Below, piece by piece: positions 1-37,287 of a stretch of DNA of 64,000 nt. This DNA comes from Salminus brasiliensis (Eukaryota > Chordata > Actinopteri > Characiformes > Bryconidae): contig NC_132900.1 in NCBI RefSeq assembly GCF_030463535.1, positions 27,503,956-27,567,955 of the forward strand, read 5' to 3'. Below the pieces are notes generated by a model. It saw only the letters and a list, made by a program, of their open reading frames with translations. It did no database searches and was not told the origin of the DNA. Positions within the stretch are counted from its first letter, which is position 1. Each line of letters starts with the position of its first letter. The translations under genes and the position numbers were made by a program.

Positions 1-240
1 CACGTGCAACTCTATTGGATGTTATGGATACTATCACGTGGCGAGAAGGAAATGCAGAGCTGGTATAGGTCAGACAGTTCAGCTTTCTACACGAATTCCC
101 CAGTCCACCTTAAAACGGCCCAGCGGTTCCGTTCTGGCTCCTGTTCAGGACATCCGAACCGTCCAGGAGCCAGAATAGAAATGCTGCACCGTTTAAGGTG
201 GACCGGAAAATTAGAATATAAGCCCAGCAGTGCTTCCAAC
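1..240. mobile_element. Foldback element copy 1 with nested inverted repeats
   Basis: Outer arms GTCCACCTTAAAACGG (103-118) and CCGTTTAAGGTGGAC (189-203) are inverted copies. Inside them are TTCTGGCTCCTG (132-143) and CAGGAGCCAGAA (164-175), a perfect 12-bp inverted repeat, and CGGTTC/GAACCG. The whole could fold into a cruciform of about 100 bp. Related ends occur at about 30555-30660 and 61340-61375. No protein is encoded; probably a short non-autonomous element. Confidence 0.6.
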
Positions 241-985
241 CCCCGGCCAAAACACTTCCAGCTCCAGAGCCAGCCCCAGTCCCAGCCCCAGTCCCAGCCC
301 CAGCTCCAGAGCCAGTCCCAGCTCCAGCTCCAGAGCCAGTCCCAGCTCCAGCTCCAGAGCCAGTCCCAGTCCCTGCTCCAGAGCCAGTCCCAGCTCCAGA
401 GCCAGTCCCAGCCCCAGCCCCAGCTCCAGAGCCAGTCCCAGCCCCAGCTCCAGAGCCAGTCCCAGTCCCTGCTCCAGAGCCAGTCCCAGCTCCAGAGCCA
501 GAGCCAGCCCCAGTCCCAGCTCCAGCCCCAGCTCCAGCCCCAGCCCCAGCCCCAGCTCCAGCCCCAGTCCCAGCTCCAGTCCCAGCCCCAGCCCCAGCTC
601 CAGCTCCAGCCCCAGCTCCAGCCCCAGCTCCAGCTCCAGCCCCAGCCCCAGCTCCAGCTCCAGCCCCAGCCCCAGTCCCAGTCCCAGTCCCAGTCCCAGC
701 CCCAGCCCCAGCTCCAGCTCCAGCCCCAGTCCCAGTCCCAGTCCCAGTCCCAGTCCCAGCCCCAGCTCCAGCTCCAGCCCCAGCCCCAGCTCCAGCTCCA
801 GCCCCAGCCCCAGTCCCAGTCCCAGTCCCAGTCCCAGCCCCAGCCCCAGCTCCAGCTCCAGCCCCAGTCCCAGTCCCAGTCCCAGTCCCAGCCCCAGCTC
901 CAGCCCCAGTCCCAGTCCCAGTCCCAGTCCCAGTCCCAGCCCCAGCTCCAGTCCCAGTCCCAGCTCCAGTCCCAGCTCCCACACA
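241..985. repeat. CCAGNN hexanucleotide array, about 745 bp
   Basis: About 124 units of CCAGNN, where NN is mostly CT, TC or CC. The first 270 bp also contain CCAGAG and CCTGCT units. There is higher-order structure: one block recurs at a 96-bp shift (CCTGCT block near 371 and 467) and another at 138 bp (661 and 799). The hexamer has no stop in most frames, so long open frames appear on both strands (Gln-Ser-Pro, Trp-Asp-Gly, Gly-Thr-Ala repeats). They are artefacts. The minus strand is G-rich with many GGGG/GGG blocks. Confidence 0.93.
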
Positions 986-1617
986 AACCAAAACACAACA
1001 CAGAAACTAAGAGATTATCCGCTTACTGTTTCCACCGCGCTCGGACTATTATTCCCCCTTCATGGCTGAACTTAGCTACATGGTGCTGCATCAAGAAAAG
1101 CCACACAACCGATTTGGGCTTTACGGTGTTCTCCTTCCTGCTGCCCGGCTTTCTTTACGTATGACACAACATAGGGACGGTTGGAATTTCATAATAAAAG
1201 CCCCTGAGTGGAGAAGGTTACTAGCTACGTTGGAGGATTAATTGCAATCGTTGCCCACAACAAAATAAAAATTACATACATCAATTTGAAATTAATATTG
1301 GGAATTGTTAGCAAACGTGTTAGGTTTTTAACCAATATTAGCGTGTTTTATTTTTGCGGGGACTTTTACCTTGTCGGGTGTTTCCCACCACTGGAGGATC
1401 TCTTTTAGAAACGCGTTTGAAACATGTGAGAGTTAGCTATAGCTATCTGGCTAACCTTTACACACGTTTAGCTGTTCGCTACGGTTTTATTGGTATTTTA
1501 ATAGATATAGGATAATAGATCTAGTATTTTGTGGCTTAGCTTGACGCTGGTGGATGCTGGTATAGCGCTGCTTTAGCTGGAGCCTTTCTGCTCCATCCAC
1601 ATTAGTAACTGTGCGTC
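986..1617 (+). promoter_or_regulatory. Region upstream of tgs1 start: presumed promoter/5' UTR
   Basis: Unique-looking sequence between the hexamer array and the tgs1 ATG. I see no TATA box at a convincing position and no strong CpG island; the transcription start is not identifiable by eye. In human, TMEM68 is divergent from TGS1 on this side, but I found no recognisable tmem68 coding sequence here. Confidence 0.35.
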
Positions 1618-27614
<25,997 letters not shown>

Positions 27615-27698
27615 TCTCAGTATTATTATTTTAACACCCTCTACCTCTGTACACACAGCTCTCAGCATGGACAGTGGCTCCTGCACTGCAGTGTACTG

Positions 27699-27737
<39 letters not shown>

Positions 27738-27830
27738 AAGAATTTCTTTTATAAGTGACACCTCATATGTTTATAATGTTTGTTGTTTTGTTCGTTTTTT
27801 TTAATTAAAGTGTTATCATAGCTGTGTGTG
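27615..27830 (+). terminator. tgs1 3' UTR and poly(A) signal
   Basis: A short 3' UTR follows the stop codon, with a (CT)n tract at about 27704-27732. The variant poly(A) signal ATTAAA is at 27804-27809, followed by a GT-rich stretch (TGTGTGTGTGCTGTC) that would serve as the downstream element. Cleavage would fall around 27825. Inferred from motifs only. Confidence 0.6.
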
Positions 27831-28380
27831 TGTGCTGTCTAATGACAAATTAGACATGAGTAAATTTAACTTCCCATTCAGGAACCTTGATATATCTAGA
27901 ACTTTGCCTGTCTGAGCTGTGCTTCATTTCCCAGCACCCACATTAAAGGGGAAGTCTAGCCATTTTCAGAATTTCTGCATAATTCAGTGGCTGAGATCAC
28001 AGTGTGAACTCGGTCGCTCAGGGCGTGTTTGCTGTAAAAGGGTTCATTGTACAGAAACTTACCAATTACGACTGGTGGTGAAATGTAATAATATATAATA
28101 TTAATGTCATTTGTAAATATACATTTATTTACTGTCCAAACTCACCACCAAAAAAGTAAAAAAAGTTGTTTATGCAGTGCTGGTGATGCTGGTGGCAAAT
28201 CTGAAAAAGATTTTTGGGGGGTCTTTGGGGTCTATTGTGCCTCAAGCTGTGTGTATCCCTCCGCCATCAATAACAAAACCTTCACAGCTCAGGAATTAAT
28301 TAGTTAATGATTTACGTTTTACAGCCTGACTAATAACTGTGACGTGATTTTAATCCGGTATGAATCTGCAGTGTGTCTAC
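27831..28380. other. tgs1-lyn intergenic, first part
   Basis: No gene. Contains an interspersed-repeat-like stretch (27945-28080, TTCTGCATAATTCAGTGG) and one copy of the AATCCGGTATGAATCTGCAG unit at 28320-28380. Confidence 0.4.
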
Positions 28381-28870
28381 ACTGTGTTCCAAATCATTAT
28401 GCAAATTAGATGCACGTGTCAATATTTGTTTATTTATTTATTTTAAGTTTATCAATTAAACCCATGGACGGTATTGTATCTCGATTCTGTTTGGATCACT
28501 GAAACAATCTCAGACACCTGTGATAATTAGTTGGCCAGGTGAGCCCAAATAAAGGGAAACTGCTTAAGAAGGACGTACCTGTTATTAAGCAGATCACAGG
28601 TTTCAAGCAATATGGGAAAGAAAAAGCATCTCTGCAGCAAACCGGTATTTGAAGCTGCTGGTGCCTCTGGAGTCCCGCGAATCTCAAGGTGTAGGATCCT
28701 CCAGAGGCTCGCAGTTGTGCATGGAGTCGTGTTTTGTGCCGAAAGTGGGGGGAGTAATAATAGTGGAGAGGTTGAGATGTAAACCACTTACCTCGTCTGT
28801 TATTACACACAAATTAAAGGGGTGCAAAAGTTTGTGCACTATTTTTATGTTCTGCTGACACCAACAAACA
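28378..28870 (+). mobile_element. Decayed Tc1/mariner-like transposon remnant
   Basis: Starts ACACTGTGTTCCAAATCATT and includes TATGGGAAAGAAAAAGCATC followed by a short MGKKKHLC-like peptide, an arrangement I recognise from fish Tc1/mariner-type elements. No intact transposase frame; the right end near 28850 is uncertain. Confidence 0.45.
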
Positions 28871-29890
28871 CTAGAAACACCTACCCAGCCGCACGGGGTA
28901 CCACAGAAACCACTTGGCAGCACACTGGCAACTGTCTGAGGTATCAGCGCAACTGCCTAGGATATCACAGCAAGTGGTGTATTAGCAACTACTAAGCCAC
29001 ATCCTGGCAAGCACCTAGGAACACCATACTTACATACCAACAGGGATACCATAGCAACTTTTTAGCCATATCATAATTATGGCTGAACAACCTCCTGGTA
29101 TACCATAGTAACCACCTAGCCAAAACAGTTTCACGCTAGTGACCACATAGCAACAGCCTAGCTACTGTCTGGATGGGGAACCACTTAAGCTGGGCATCCC
29201 TACTTATGTCATGATGATGCAATTACACTAGTGACACCCAGTCAACCACTTGGCAACCACCCAGTATACCAGAGCAACCACCTAGGAACACCATACTTAC
29301 CAACAGGGATACCACAGCATATTTTTAGCAACATCATAATTATGGCTGAACAACCCCCTGGTATACCATAGTAACCACCTAGCCAAAACAGTTTCACGCT
29401 AGTGACCACATAGCAACAGCCTAGCTACTGTCTGGATGGGGAACCACTTAAGCTGGGCATCCCTACTTATGTCATGATGATGCAATTACACTAGTGACAC
29501 CCAGTCAACCACTTGGCAACCACCCAGTATACCATAGCAACCACCTAGGAACACTCTAGCCACCTTTTAGCAACATCATAATTATGGCTGAACAACCCCC
29601 TGGTATACCATAGTAACCACCTAGCCATCACGCTAGTGACCACATAGCAACAGCCTAGCAATTGTGTGGATGGGGGAACCACTTAAGCTGGGCATCCTTT
29701 CTTATGCCATGATGATGCAAATACACTAGGACATCCAATCAACCACTTGGCAACCAACCAGTATACCATAGCAACCACCTAGGAAACAGCACCCATCTAG
29801 CAACACCATAACAACCACCAGGGATAACATAGCATCAATTTAGCAACATCATAGCGACCGCCTAGCAACAGTATAGTAACCACTTAGCGA
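28870..29890. repeat. Tandem array with a 263-bp unit (AGCAACCACCTAGC type)
   Basis: The marker ACCATAGTAACCACCTAGCC begins at 29102, 29365 and 29607, spacing 263 and 242 bp, with nearly identical internal sequence (GGGGAACCACTTAAGCTGGG, TATGTCATGATGATGCAATT). The flanks and unit interior consist of older short repeats, such as ACCATAGCAACCACCTAG. It ends about 350 bp before the proposed lyn first exon. Confidence 0.9.
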
Positions 29891-30224
29891 AAAGCACCTT
29901 GCTGCAGGCGCGAGCCAGTGCGTGCAGCCTGTTTTTACTCTGCATCAATAAAGGATTTCTGATTTCTGATGATTCTGATGGATATTAATGTGTTTAAAAT
30001 CCTTATATATGACGTCTCTCATTTACTAATGATGTTTGGCCTCTTGGTCATTTCAAAACTTGTTTTAATAAAAAAAAAAAATTAAACATCCACTATGTAG
30101 CAGCATCTGCCTGCATGCATGTGTACTGACTTCCATCTACAGGCATCTGGAGGCCCCTGTATCGAGCCTGGGCTGAAAGATGGCACTGTTTAAGCCCTCC
30201 GTCGTCAACTGTAGTGAATAACAG

Positions 30225-30300
30225 AGCCGGAGTTTTACCCCCGTATGCAAATCCAGGGTAAGGAGCAGCAGGAAGTTGCAGCAGGTTCCTCTTTCTGGCC
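30225..30300 (+). promoter_or_regulatory. Proposed lyn promoter: octamer and ETS/PU.1-like motifs
   Basis: Contains a perfect octamer ATGCAAAT (30245-30252), CAGGAAGT (30269-30276, ETS core) and TTCCTCTTTC (30286-30295, reverse of a PU.1-like GAAAGAGGAA). Lyn is expressed in B and myeloid cells, where Oct and PU.1 factors act, so the grouping is plausible. The transcription start is inferred, not seen. Confidence 0.45.
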
Positions 30301-30447
30301 GTCCAGCTCAGTTCAATGAGTCGCGCGAGGAGCGGAGCTGAGAGAGAGCAGAGGGGAGCAGCACGCGCTCATTTAGCTAGCTTAATACTTCATAAACTCT
30401 CTTAACTTAAATGCGTCACAACATTTAAGCTTCATATCACTGTACAG
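30300..30447 (+). other. lyn: Proposed non-coding first exon of lyn
   Basis: A GC-rich segment (GAGTCGCGCGAGGAGCGGAG) ends in the strong donor CTGTACAG|GTAAGAGG at 30448. Mammalian LYN also begins with an untranslated exon far upstream of the ATG exon. No other promoter-like stretch lies between tgs1 and lyn exon 2. Start position is approximate; transcript data would settle it. Confidence 0.45.
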
Positions 30448-30544
30448 GTAAGAGGAAATACATATTTTATTACAGTCTCCCTCCCTCACCTCGCTCTACT
30501 CTTACCTTTCTTCCTTTCTGTCTTTCTTTCTTTCTCCAGCGATT

Positions 30545-30670
30545 TTTCATAGTCGAATCTGCCGGTCCACCTTAAATAGCGCAGCGGTGCCGCTAGCTGT
30601 TGATCCGTCGAGGCGCTGGAGTTAAAGTGACTGCTGCGGCTTTTAAGGTGGAACGGAGAAATTCGGGTAA
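30545..30670. mobile_element. Foldback element copy 2
   Basis: Left arm CCGGTCCACCTTAAATAGCG (30563-30582) and right arm GCGGCTTTTAAGGTGGAACG (30636-30655) are inverted copies, with outer CGAATCT/AGAAATTCG also inverted. Same family as the element at 100-205. Confidence 0.65.
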
Positions 30671-31439
30671 AACGGCGAAATGAGCTGATGGGGACAACAT
30701 TGCAACAACTATTAACTTCGATAATAGACAAGAACTGACTGGAAAAAAGTTTTAAAAAGTGTAAAACAACAAAAACAGAAAATTATATATATATAAAAAT
30801 AAATAAATAAAAAAATAATAATAAATATGTATATATATATTGGTAATAGAAAATTCGCTACTTTAAACTTTAAATTAGTAACTTAGTAAACTCAGAATTT
30901 AATCTAAAAGTAAAATTGTCTACTTTCAACACATTTCCCTATTTTCAATCCCCACACACTTCTAACTGGGTTCATGTACTAACTGAAAGTAGGAACTGGT
31001 CATTTAGCTAGCTAGTACAATACTATTAGTCTTGAGGTCAGTTTTGGCTTGACCAAGATGAATGTGCTGCTTAATGCTCATCGCTGAAGGGGAAATCCTG
31101 TACAAGGTCCCAAAAGAGCTGGAAGTGAGAGATCTTAATCAGCCCTAGCTTTAGAGGAGCCCCACCTCTCCCATATCTCACACATAGTCACACTTAAATA
31201 TCCATACATTAAAGGCTTAACCTCGATCAATGATCAGATCAGCGTTACCTCCTCAGTGAAGTAACAGTGATTAGTCGGCAGTTTGTGTGATGATGGTGCA
31301 ATAAATTCCCCTTTTTTTGGTCTTCAGGAAACAGCTCGGAGGACACACCCATCTCTGAGCATATTAGTCTCTATTTCTTACTTTTAAATCAACATTATAA
31401 TGGATTATCGAATTAATTACGTATTACTTCATTAATTAC

Positions 31440-31840
31440 TAATCAGCAGTGACGACGTCTGTTCAGTTTAAGGCCTCCAGGCGACTGCAATGTAGCCATA
31501 ACATTAAAACTGTGTAGGTCCCCACAAGGCCTCTGAAGGTGTCCTAACGTTAGCAGGAGGTCCTGTACGTTTTCAGGTTGGGCGCCCATGCTCTTTCTTG
31601 GAGCACTTTTGGGATGTACTGAGACCACTGCTTCTTGGGAACACCCCACAAGGCGGGCCGGATGTTTTGGAGGTGTTCAGACCCAGTCCAGTCGTCTAGC
31701 CACCAGAATTTGGTTCTAGTCAAAGTGGCTCAGATCCAACATATCAACTTCAAGAACTGACTGGACACTTGCTGACTAATTTAGCCCACACCTTGACAGG
31801 TGACCCTGGAATCAGCGCTGTTCACTTCATCTGGCACATT
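31440..31840. mobile_element. Interspersed DNA element, forward copy
   Basis: Contains AACATTAAAACTGTGTAGGT, AAGTGGCTCAGATCCAAC and CACACCTTGACAGGTGACC. An inverted relative lies at about 33690-34140 (GGAACCTGTCAAGGGGTGAG, AGGATCTGAGCCACCTAGAC). Probably a non-autonomous DNA transposon. In lyn intron 1. Confidence 0.5.
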
Positions 31841-33265
31841 TTACATTTACATCTTATGTAAATAAAAATCAGCCTATTGTTTTTTTATTATTGCTTAAAT
31901 TCAAACAGAATTTGTCTATTAACAGAAAAATACAACAATCATATGTAGCTACATTCTGAACTAATGAACTCCATCCATAAAAACAACAGAACATTTATTT
32001 ATTAATTTGTTTGTTTGGTAAATACCAAAAACACTGTGGCTGTGTCCAAAACGGAAGGCTGCTGCTTCAGTGCCTTGCTGCCTATGCCTGTTCCCCTATG
32101 CCCTCATAAGGCAGAATTACGATGAAGGTCACAAAGGCAACAATACGCCCTGAAGTAGCCATTAGCTTTTTTTATTACCTAGTAAAACCTTCGATTCAGA
32201 CACGACTGGGTCTCCAGCACCAGAATTTGATGGTGTGTTTGTGTATAGGTGCTCAGTTCGCTAAAACATTGAGCTTAAACTGAGGCTCAGTATGAAAACT
32301 ACTGGTTAAAATAATGAACTGCCAAGCTGGCCTTTTCTTCAGCTACATGTTTTGGGTCGATTTGTTGGTTATCAGCCGTAACGGCATCACGGCCGGTGTT
32401 CTAGCGGATTGTCCGAGCCATCGAGACGGCCTACCAACAGTTGCAGGGCTTGTATAGTATTATATCTGCATTTTTATACAATTTTCATGTGTTATTTATG
32501 CTAACTCTGCTTTTGCTCAAGTATTTTCCACAAAGTGTTTCAGTAGCATACATAGAGAATCAATTTCGACCAAAAAACTGGTTCATTACCTCAAATACCT
32601 CATCCTTCCCATCCGATATGATGAATTATGCTATCCAAATATCTTTTTTTAAGCCTTTTACATCACTTTTATGCTCGCCACATATCCTGCCTATATCTTA
32701 CCGGGAGTGGGAGCATGTTCTGATACGGTGCTTTCAGCATTTCAGCCGTACCTATAAATCTACACTACAGTGGACGTATAGCTAGGACTAATAATCTCTC
32801 TGTTTAAGAACCTTAACCCTAACCCGAGTCCTTTATAACCACGCTGAATCATCCTGTATTTTTAATGAAAGGGGACGTTTGAGACAGACCTGTGGGTTTT
32901 TTTTTTTATCTCAGCTATGTTATCATGTGTGTCTTAGCCTTGGTCATCTTGCTACACTTGTCAGTGTTTCTGGGTACTGGTCACTCTGGCCGCGAGGCTT
33001 TGCTACAGTATCTAAATAGGAAGCAACTTCAGAGCTGCTCTGAAAAGAATGCTATTTTCCAGGTTACACAATGCCATCAGCATGAACTTCTTACCCCCTG
33101 TTTCCTTCAGGTCTAATAAATGGAAGGACTGACTAATGCCCATATATAAATGATCCTCTTACTGACTATATAGTCCAGGGCAGAAGTCTTGACACGTAGA
33201 AACTACAGGTTGTACACCTCAGTATGCAAAATGCTGCTTACTAGGGAGTCATACTGCCTATGGTC
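31841..33265. other. lyn intron 1: nothing recognised
   Basis: AT-rich sequence with a few accidental open frames of 60-115 codons lacking any family resemblance. No exon or repeat identified. Confidence 0.4.
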
Positions 33266-33269
33266 ACCC

Positions 33270-33670
33270 AGTTAACAGTATACTTAAAAATAAAGGTGCT
33301 TCTAATGATTCTTTGAGGGATGCCATAGAAGAACCACTTGTGGTTCCATAAAGAACCATGTTTGTAATTTGTGAGATTCTTTAGGCCTTTAAAAGGTTCT
33401 TCACACTCACATACCTCTATTACAGACAGGGTTCTTAAAGGAACCAAAGTTTTTCAGCCACTCTTGGCATCTAGAAGGGCCTGTATGAGCTTTTGAAGCA
33501 GGGGTGCCTTGGAGGTCTTCAGATCCAGCAAACCTGGATTCCTACCCTTAAAAGAACAGGTTCTTTCATAAAGGTTCTTCATATCATGTTATACAGAACC
33601 ACGACAGAACAGTTCAAATGATGGTTTTAGACAATGGCACCCAAAAAGTTGAAGAACCCCATTTTCTTGG
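33270..33670. repeat. Interspersed repeat with AGAACCA motifs
   Basis: GATGCCATAGAAGAACCACT, TGGTTCCATAAAGAACCATG, AAAAGGTTCTTCACACTCA and AGGGTTCTTAAAGGAACC. The same type occurs at 11830-12000, 13035-13160 and 41420-41590. Confidence 0.55.
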
Positions 33671-33689
33671 AGTGAGAAGTCGAATGTCA

Positions 33690-34140
33690 CTCAAAGCCTT
33701 CATTATTCAGACATTAGGGAGGTGTAAGTCTGCAGGATGGTACATTTCCAAGACCTTGGACCAGACGTCCCCTGCTCTGAAGCTTTTGGGGTAGAGTAGA
33801 ACTTCCTAAATCATGGATTTTCACAAAAGCTGGGACAGAGCAGAGAACAGCTTTTAACAGCAGGATGAACAGATAACCTACTGCTTTGATTCCAGGATTG
33901 ATCTTCTTTCCCTGCACCACTGGTGCCCATTCTTACGCAAGACTGCAAGACGGTTCCCTCCACCAATTAGCCGTAGCGTTAAAACCACTGGCGGGTAAAG
34001 TGAATAGCATTGATTATCTGCTTCCAGTGGAACCTGTCAAGGGGTGAGATCTACAAATTAGCCAGCAAATGAACTGTCAGTAACTGAAGTTGGAAAGGAT
34101 CTGAGCCACCTAGACGACTAGACAACAGGCTAGACGACTG
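33690..34140. mobile_element. Interspersed DNA element, inverted copy
   Basis: Inverse counterpart of 31440-31840, with GGAACCTGTCAAGGGGTGAG and AGGATCTGAGCCACCTAGAC matching its reverse complement. The two copies face each other about 1.9 kb apart. Confidence 0.5.
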
Positions 34141-34859
34141 ACTGGGTCAGAACATCTTCAAAAGAACATCAGGCAGGTTGTGTGGGGAGTTCCGAGGAGG
34201 AACAACAAGTGAATTGGCATCCAGATCAAGGCCAAGGCTCATTGTTGCGATCTATCGAGGCCTAAACTTGCAACTCACAGGACTAACGCCAGACATCACA
34301 GGGCTCTTGCGGAGTCCTTGCCTCAAAGATCTAAACAGTCTAAATTCATTATTAGTTATTGAGGACATCATGTGACCAGACGTGATATTACTGAAAACAG
34401 AAGCAGGCGATCATCAGCCACATCCGCCGCACAGAGAGACCGGTAGCAGCTCATCACACTAGCCACAGCTTCTTCAGAGACATCCGTCCACGTTAAAACA
34501 CGTTGTTAGCAGCCCTGAGAACCGTTCAGCAGGATGTAGCCGTGGAGTTTAGACCATGATGGAGCTCACACCTTCAGTCAGAGGTGTTTATTGTGTATAT
34601 GTAGAATGATTCACAGCTTTTATGGTTCTACCACAGAATTGGTTTGGTGCTTTATGGTCATACATTTGCATTTTATGTAGTCTTGTGTGGTCCTGGAGGG
34701 ACGTTATTTTGTGTACTTGTATGCAGGTGATGCGACTATAAGGCCTCCTGAACTCGAACTCGAACTTAACAGCGGTTCCTCGCCGCGCTGAGGGTTTTAT
34801 CATGGTTCTCTAGATACTCTAGGACTATCATTCTGCCAAATCGTGCTCGCTTTTAGCCA

Positions 34860-35095
34860 TCTTACCTTTTTCCAAAATCAAGGCTATTGAAAAAGAGTAG
34901 CTGTCTCTACTGTCCAGGGAAAAAGAAGGCTTTCTTTAGCGAGGTCAGGATGTTGAACGATCACCACCCCACCTCATCATCCCCAACTCCCATCAACTCA
35001 TCCCATCCAAGTATTGGATGGTGGAGTCCCGCTGCTCCACGGCTCAATGCTGGGTGGGCTTTACACAGCTCTAACCCACATCTGGCATCTTTTTA
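34860..35095. mobile_element. MITE-1 internal fragment
   Basis: GTAGCTGTCTCTACTGTCCA, GAGGTCAGGATGTTGAACGA, CCGCTGCTCCACGGCTCAAT. Matches the reverse-oriented MITE-1 interior seen at 37380-37620 but lacks both ends. Confidence 0.7.
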
Positions 35096-35719
35096 AACAA
35101 TGTTAAAGTGAAAATTTCCATAATCTTGATTTTTTGATTTTTCGATCCTGTTTACTCCTGGTCACTTCATGTAACTAGTATCTGGATTGTATCCTGGTCA
35201 GATTTTAGCCACTGGTTAGCCAGACTGAAATGCGATCGCCGTGTGAGACGGAATATGGTGTTTCTGGTTGTGCTGGGAGGGGTTTCGGGTGCGTTCACAC
35301 TGCTATAGCAGGTGTCTCAGACCACCTGCTGAAGTGGTTTGGGTGATTTGGGGGATTTGAGTCTGGTTAAATGGGTCTTGGGTGTGTTTACACTTGTGCT
35401 TTTATGAGGCTTGGCCTAATCCAGATATAATCCTGATACTCAAGATGTGTGAAGTGACCAGGTGTAAACAGGGTCTTTGGGTCATCTGTATTTCTCTTCT
35501 TCCATCAAGGAACCGACTTCAGGTCTAGATAGGTTCTAGATAGTAATTTTCTTGTTCAAATGGTCCTGCTGCCTTTTGCAAATGGATCTTCAGAGATCGG
35601 GTTCTAGAAAAGTTCTTAAAAAAAGGCTATGATCGGCTATGGAACCATCTATAAAAGGGTTTCCCTATACTCCATGTCCAGTCAGAGAAGCGAGTAAACT
35701 CTGAAATAACCTGTCCTCG

Positions 35720-35948
35720 CTTTAATGCAAAAACCTTGTATCTCCAAAATGGCACCTCCTAACTTTCAATAAAAGTCAGAGGTAAAGTAGTTTATTCCAG
35801 GTCATTTTGGAGCATTTCTATTGGTCCATTCATTGTGATATTTGGACAAAATATAAAGAACAACTGCCTGATTCACATTAGGTCAGAAAGTGAAAATATA
35901 CAAAAATGGAGATACGTTTTCTTTTGCATGACAGCAGTGACGTATTTA
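35720..35948. mobile_element. MITE-2 copy
   Basis: Left part ACCTTGTATCTCCAAAATGG, centre GAGCATTTCTATTGGTCCAT, right part CAAAAATGGAGATACGT. Same layout as 3075-3298. Confidence 0.65.
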
Positions 35949-36006
35949 AAGAACCCTCTGTAATGGACATATAAAGAACCCTTATAATCAGGCATGTTAT
36001 TATACA

Positions 36007-36349
36007 CACAGTCATATCAGAAGATTTTGACCACCTACCTAATAGTTAGAATAACCAAATCAAATCAAAATCAAATCAAATCAAATTGTATTTGTCACAT
36101 ACATAGTAATACACAGTATAACTTGCAGTGAAATGCTTTTTTGACAGTCTGCCCACATCAAAGCTATTCAATAAGATCTAAATTTAAACTAAACCTTAAC
36201 TTAATGAAATAAAGTGCAAAAGTGCAAAAAAAATGTTTTAAATAAATAAAATAAAAATTACATTTAAGTTAAATTTAAGTTAAAAAATAAAATATGAAAA
36301 TATAGAAATATAAGAAGCAAAAAAAAATATACAGATGGAATAGTGCGTG

Positions 36350-36410
<61 letters not shown>

Positions 36411-36787
36411 GTACATATTTATCTGTATGTGAGTGTATGTGTGAGTTAAAAAGAAATATTTGCACCATGCATGGCTCGGATGACACTAGCGAGACGTCAT
36501 GGCAGGTACTGACTGTATTAGGTGAAGGAAGGTGTTCATTATAGTGGTTAGCTGCTCCACAGTGGCACATCGACTGCCATGCACCACTCGCCGGAGTCCT
36601 TATTTCCCCTCTGGCATCAGTGACCCATCGGGCACCACTGTGACACCATTGGAAGACCCCTTAATGTCACGACGGCTGCTCTAGAACATCCCACGAAGTT
36701 ATGGGTTTGTGAAATTCTACCGTCCGTGCAGCAACCCAGCAATGTAACCTATGGTGGGGTGGTCATAATGTTCTGATATGACTGTGA
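36007..36787. mobile_element. DNA element with about 28-bp terminal inverted repeats
   Basis: Left end ACAGTCATATCAGAAGATTT followed by TGACCACC (36008-36036), and right end GGTGGTCATAATGTTCTGAT followed by ATGACTGT (36757-36784), are inverted with few mismatches. Inside are an ATCAAATCAAA repeat (36057-36088), a (TA)n run (36354-36405) and no transposase. In lyn intron 1. Confidence 0.65.
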
Positions 36788-37287
36788 AGAACCCCGTTTT
36801 TAAGAATGTATATTATATATTGGACCCTCCAAAGACAAAGAGCATACCAGATCAAAGGCCATCCATCAGAAGGTTGTTTGTTCTATGCCGTCAGTCCAAA
36901 GAACTGCAGTTTAGCGCCTTAAATCTGACCAAAGTGCATGAAAACAGCACCTAAACCTGCTGAAACCGAGCAAGCGCCTCCCAGTACGCTCATTAACCAT
37001 GACCTTAATGTGCAGACACGCTCACAGACCCTCTGTGGCTTCAGAGCAGTGGGCTAAAGCCTGCTTTCTGTGCGGCCAGGCTGCTTCTCTCTGATCTTCA
37101 CTCTGTCCTTCCTGTCAGGGCCTGAAAGCCACACTCAGGGCAGCTAAAGGAGGAAGTACACAGCTTCAGTGGCCTGCATAGTGCATAGTGTCTCACAGGC
37201 TAATCTGACCATACTGCCTTGCTACTAACTTCCTGCACACGACTAAAAATACAGCTGGTCTCCAACACCAATGTTGGAAGCTACAGT

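Noticed and set aside
4-1164. A 386-codon open frame rich in Gln-Ser-Pro, plus several overlapping frames on both strands
   Set aside because: All come from the CCAGNN hexamer, which has no stops in most frames. No domain, no conserved start, and frames are open on both strands at once.
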